Positions 60,141 to 63,144 of a stretch of DNA of 63,144 bases are shown here, piece by piece. Both the position numbers and the translations under genes were made by a program. The DNA comes from Caulobacter sp. S45 (lineage in GTDB: Bacteria > Pseudomonadota > Alphaproteobacteria > Caulobacterales > Caulobacteraceae), in the NCBI RefSeq assembly GCF_009765965.1, contig NZ_LMUL01000014.1, forward strand, positions 2,443,157 to 2,506,300. The letters are read 5' to 3'. The notes under the pieces are model-generated. The model made no database searches. It was not told the DNA's origin and was given only the letters and a program-made list of their open reading frames with translations. Position 1 is the first letter of the stretch. The number at the start of each line of letters is the position of its first letter.

Positions 60141-61664
60141 CTACCCGAACAGCTTCGCCACCGCCGTCCCGTTCGGCGCGCCCAACCCTGTACACGCGTC
60201 CCAGCCCTTGGCGGCGCTGTAGCCGATCCCGTCGGAGGTGTTGTTCCCGCTGGTGATGTCGCGGAACGCCGACGGATTGGCGTAGAGGGTCGCGTGGGGC
60301 TGGCCGGACAGCTTGCCCGCCTGCTGGTTGATCAAGGCGAACAGCCCCGCCCATAGCGGCGCCGCCGCGCTGGTGCCGCCCACCACCTGGGCCTGGCCGT
60401 CCACGATCACGCGATAGCCGGTCTCCGGGTCGGCGTCGGCGGCGACGTCGGGCACGCCCCGGCCCCTGTGGCTGGCGCCGTTGGCGGAGGCGGGCAGGGC
60501 GATGTCCGTCTGATAGGCGGGAACCGGGAACAGGTCGCTGATCCCGCCGCCCGTACCACCGCCCTCGCTGTTCCACACCGTCTCGCTGGAGATCGTGGTC
60601 CCAGAGCCTTCCAGCCGTACCCCGCCGCAGCCGACCACCAAGGGGCTGGAGGCCGGGAAATCCACGTGCGCCTTGCCGTCGTCCACGCCGTCGGTCGCCA
60701 GGTTGTCGCCGGAGGCCGCGAACACGCTCACGCCCAGGTCCGCCGCGTCCTGCAAGGCCGAGGTCATGGCCGTGACCGACTGCTGGGTCCAGAGGCTCTC
60801 GGCCGAGCCCCAACTGATCGACATGACGGAGGGCTTGTTGGTGGTGTCGTGGGCGGCCTGGGAGATGGCGTCCACGAACCCCTGGTCGGTGTTGGGGGCG
60901 AAGTAGACGGCATAGGCCGCGTCCGGCGCCGCTCCACCCGCCACCTGGATGTCCAGCGCCACCTCGCCGTCCGCCCCATCGGTTCCGCCCGGCGCATTGG
61001 AACCGCCCGATACAGGTATGGCGGTGAGCTTGGGCGGGGTCAGGCCCATCGCCTTGAAGGCGGCCTGGGTATCGCTGTCGGTGAAGCCACCGCCGAGCTC
61101 GATGAGCGCCACGCACTGGCCCTGGCCGGTGGCGTCGGGGAAGCCGTAGAGCTTGGCCACCTGATTGGGCAGGTAGCTGGCGGCCGCGGCGTCCGGGTCG
61201 GCCAGCCGGCGGTTCTTCGGCGTGGCGATGGGGCGTTGGTCCAGGCCGAGAACAGCCTCGATGTCGCCCGCGACATCGGCGGGGGCGGTCAGGTGCCCTG
61301 AGCGGCCTCGGAAACTGCGGCCATCCTGTGTGTAATGGTGGAGTTGCGTGCCGAACGCGCTCTGGAGCTTCTCCACCGTGCCCTGCAGCTTCACCAGCCG
61401 GCGGCCAGGGTCCCGTTCGGAGATGCTCAGTCCGTGCGCCTCGGCGAAGGCGGTCAGGCGCTTGATGGCGGCCTCGAGCGTCTGGGCACGAGAGGCGTGC
61501 AGGGTCTCCCGGTCATGGAAAACGCCTCCGCCGGCGGGCGGCCCGCTCGCGCATTTCAGGTAGACGCTGACCTCGGCCCTTTCCTGTGGATCGCAGGCGC
61601 CGGAGCGCTCTGCGGCCGGGGCGGCGCGTTCGCTGCCGGGAATAGGGATGCGGGGGTCAGCCAT
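60141..61664 (-). CDS. Serine-carboxyl peptidase, S53 (sedolisin/kumamolisin) family
   Basis: 507 aa. A pro-domain (about residues 30-145) precedes the catalytic domain. The Glu-Asp pair Glu234-Asp238 (GEVALD), oxyanion Asp320 (ASGDN) and nucleophile Ser432 (GGTSAAAPLW) are all present, and the C-terminal GWDACTGLGAPNG holds part of the calcium site. These proteases work at acid pH. No signal peptide is seen at this start, so export is unclear. It converges on the TlpA-like gene across repeat copy 3. Confidence 0.92.
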   Translation of the reverse strand: MADPRIPIPGSERAAPAAERSGACDPQERAEVSVYLKCASGPPAGGGVFHDRETLHASRAQTLEAAIKRLTAFAEAHGLSISERDPGRRLVKLQGTVEKLQSAFGTQLHHYTQDGRSFRGRSGHLTAPADVAGDIEAVLGLDQRPIATPKNRRLADPDAAAASYLPNQVAKLYGFPDATGQGQCVALIELGGGFTDSDTQAAFKAMGLTPPKLTAIPVSGGSNAPGGTDGADGEVALDIQVAGGAAPDAAYAVYFAPNTDQGFVDAISQAAHDTTNKPSVMSISWGSAESLWTQQSVTAMTSALQDAADLGVSVFAASGDNLATDGVDDGKAHVDFPASSPLVVGCGGVRLEGSGTTISSETVWNSEGGGTGGGISDLFPVPAYQTDIALPASANGASHRGRGVPDVAADADPETGYRVIVDGQAQVVGGTSAAAPLWAGLFALINQQAGKLSGQPHATLYANPSAFRDITSGNNTSDGIGYSAAKGWDACTGLGAPNGTAVAKLFG

Positions 61665-61748
61665 GGCGCTCTCCGTGTGCGCAAGCTGAACAGGTGGGAG
61701 GCGTGGCGGGTTTCGCCGCGGGCGATCACGCCCGCGAGAGTTTGGTGG

Positions 61749-61785
61749 TTAATCTCCTCCCCCGACGTGCGGGGGAGGAGATTAA
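61749..61785. terminator. Perfect 15-base hairpin downstream of icd
   Basis: TTAATCTCCTCCCCC-N7-GGGGGAGGAGATTAA is a perfect 15-base-pair stem, 6 bases after the icd stop codon. No long T-run follows, so it may act as terminator or mRNA 3' guard. Its CTCCTCCCC core recurs in the hairpin at 56288. Confidence 0.7.
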
Positions 61786-61791
61786 GGTAGG

Positions 61792-63000
61792 CTAGGCCGC
61801 GTGTTCCAGGTTCTCGGACACCTTGTCCAGGAAGCCTTCGGTGGTGAGCCAGCCTTGGTTCTCGCCCACCAGCAGGGCGAGGTCCTTGGTCATCGAGCCG
61901 GCTTCCACCGTGTCGACGGTGACCTTCTCCAGCTTCTTGGCGAAGGCGGCCAGGGCCTCGTTGCCGTCGAGCTTGGCGCGATGCTCCAGGCCACGGGTCC
62001 AGGCGAAGATCGAGGCGATGGAGTTGGTCGAGGTGCTCTCGCCGCGCTCGTGCTGGCGGAAGTGGCGGGTGACGGTGCCGTGGGCGGCCTCGGCCTCCAT
62101 GGTCTTGCCGTCCGGGGTGATCAGCACCGAGGTCATCAGGCCGAGCGAGCCGTAGCCCTGGGCCACGATATCGGACTGCACGTCGCCGTCGTAGTTCTTG
62201 CAGGCCCACACATAGCCGCCCGACCACTTCAGGGCGCTGGCCACCATGTCGTCGATCAGGCGGTGCTCGTAGTGGATGCCCGCCGCTTTGAACTTGGCGG
62301 CGTACTCGGCCTCGTAGATCTCCTGGAAGAGGTCCTTGAAGCGCCCGTCGTAGGCCTTGAGGATGGTGTTCTTGGTCGACAGGTAGACCGGGTAGCCGCG
62401 CTGCAGGCCGTAGGCGAAGCTGGCGTGGGCGAAGTCGCGGATCGAGTCGTCCAGGTTGAACATGGCCATGGCCACGCCGGAGCCGGGGTATTTGAACACC
62501 TCGTGCTCGATGGTCTGGCCGTCGTCGCCGACGAACTTGATGGTCAGCGTACCCTTGCCGGGGACCAGGAAGTCGGTGGCGCGGTACTGGTCGCCATAGG
62601 CGTGGCGGCCGACGATGATCGGCTGGGTCCAGCCAGGCACCAGGCGCGGCACGTTCTTGCAGATGATCGGCTCGCGGAAGATCACCCCGCCCAGGATGTT
62701 GCGGATGGTGCCGTTCGGCGACTTCCACATTTTCTTGAGGTTGAATTCCTTCACCCGCGCTTCGTCTGGGGTGATGGTGGCGCACTTCACGCCCACGCCG
62801 TACTTCTTGATCGCTTCGGCGGACTCGATGGTGACCTTGTCGTCGGTGGCGTCGCGGTGCTCGATCCCCAGGTCGTAATAGTCCAGGTCGAGGTCGAGAT
62901 AGGGGAAGATCAGCTTGTCCTTGATCAGTTTCCAGATGATGCGGGTCATCTCGTCGCCGTCGATGTCCACGACGGGGTTGGCGACCTTGATCTTGGACAT
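61792..63000 (-). CDS. icd: NADP-dependent isocitrate dehydrogenase (dimeric type)
   Basis: 402 aa from the ATG at 63000 ([23 protein letters not shown]), with AGGAAGG 12 bases upstream; a longer frame adds 16 residues. Motifs of the eukaryote-like NADP-IDH subfamily include the substrate loop KSPNGTIRN and [14 protein letters not shown]. It converts isocitrate to 2-oxoglutarate in the TCA cycle. The 144 bases between its start and the window end hold only its promoter region. Confidence 0.97.
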   Translation of the reverse strand: MSKIKVANPVVDIDGDEMTRIIWKLIKDKLIFPYLDLDLDYYDLGIEHRDATDDKVTIESAEAIKKYGVGVKCATITPDEARVKEFNLKKMWKSPNGTIRNILGGVIFREPIICKNVPRLVPGWTQPIIVGRHAYGDQYRATDFLVPGKGTLTIKFVGDDGQTIEHEVFKYPGSGVAMAMFNLDDSIRDFAHASFAYGLQRGYPVYLSTKNTILKAYDGRFKDLFQEIYEAEYAAKFKAAGIHYEHRLIDDMVASALKWSGGYVWACKNYDGDVQSDIVAQGYGSLGLMTSVLITPDGKTMEAEAAHGTVTRHFRQHERGESTSTNSIASIFAWTRGLEHRAKLDGNEALAAFAKKLEKVTVDTVEAGSMTKDLALLVGENQGWLTTEGFLDKVSENLEHAA

Positions 63001-63144
63001 GGGCTCTCGACCTTCCTGCGATGGGGAGCAGCCGGGGCTTACAGCCACGGCGCGGCGGCGAGGTCTATAGACGCTGCGGTGGCCCGGGAAAACCCGTCCC
63101 GCAAAGCATCGCCGCGCGCCGGGCGGTTGCGGCGGGGGCCGCGG

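Overview
The window is high-GC DNA from an alphaproteobacterium of the Caulobacterales, most likely Phenylobacterium or a close relative (inferred from gene order, LpxI in place of LpxH, a GTTC-N7-GTTC SOS box and DUF2093). No tRNA, rRNA, CRISPR array, insertion sequence or prophage was seen.

Layout. (1) 2-9356 is a plus-strand catabolic cluster: a truncated IclR regulator, then a UbiD-family decarboxylase, a three-subunit molybdenum hydroxylase (genes split L...S-M), a type I extradiol ring-cleavage dioxygenase, a dienelactone-hydrolase-like enzyme, a crotonase and UbiX, which makes the prenyl-FMN that UbiD needs. (2) 9434-10868 holds mnmH (minus) and a 29-codon membrane-peptide gene under an SOS-type promoter, which I read as the homologue of the Caulobacter division inhibitor SidA. 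(3) 10898-30698 is a conserved core block: dnaE, rpsB-tsf, an inserted epoxide hydrolase-like gene, then pyrH-frr-uppS-cdsA-dxr-rseP-bamA-skp-lpxD-fabZ-lpxA-lpxI-lpxB. It links translation, undecaprenyl and isoprenoid synthesis, phospholipid, outer-membrane protein assembly and lipid A. (4) 30891-36622 carries gltA, gltX, comEC and lexA. (5) 36756-48832 is a second catabolic and uptake cluster, mostly on the minus strand: CoxG-like protein, divergent GntR/FCD regulator, second UbiD, second molybdenum hydroxylase, leaderless solute-binding-like protein, alpha/beta hydrolase, NCS2 permease and OprB-type porin. (6) 49548-63000 is mixed housekeeping: an S9 peptidase, a DUF2093 protein, a response regulator, a lipid A acyltransferase, purL, lysA, an LptM-like lipoprotein, argH, a TlpA-like thioredoxin, an S53 peptidase and icd.

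How the genes may work together. The two catabolic clusters share one scheme: molybdenum hydroxylase plus prFMN decarboxylase, with hydrolases. Cluster 1 has ring cleavage and UbiX; cluster 2 has uptake and CoxG but no UbiX or ring-cleavage enzyme. They may be two stages of one pathway for an aromatic or heteroaromatic acid; this is inference and the substrate is unknown. Five similar FadR-type operator candidates lie before coxG/GntR (two), coxL2, the permease and the porin, which suggests one GntR regulon over cluster 2. SOS control appears twice: at the sidA-like gene, and as two abutting boxes in the lexA promoter. Three copies of a palindromic repeat lie exactly at three convergent gene junctions.
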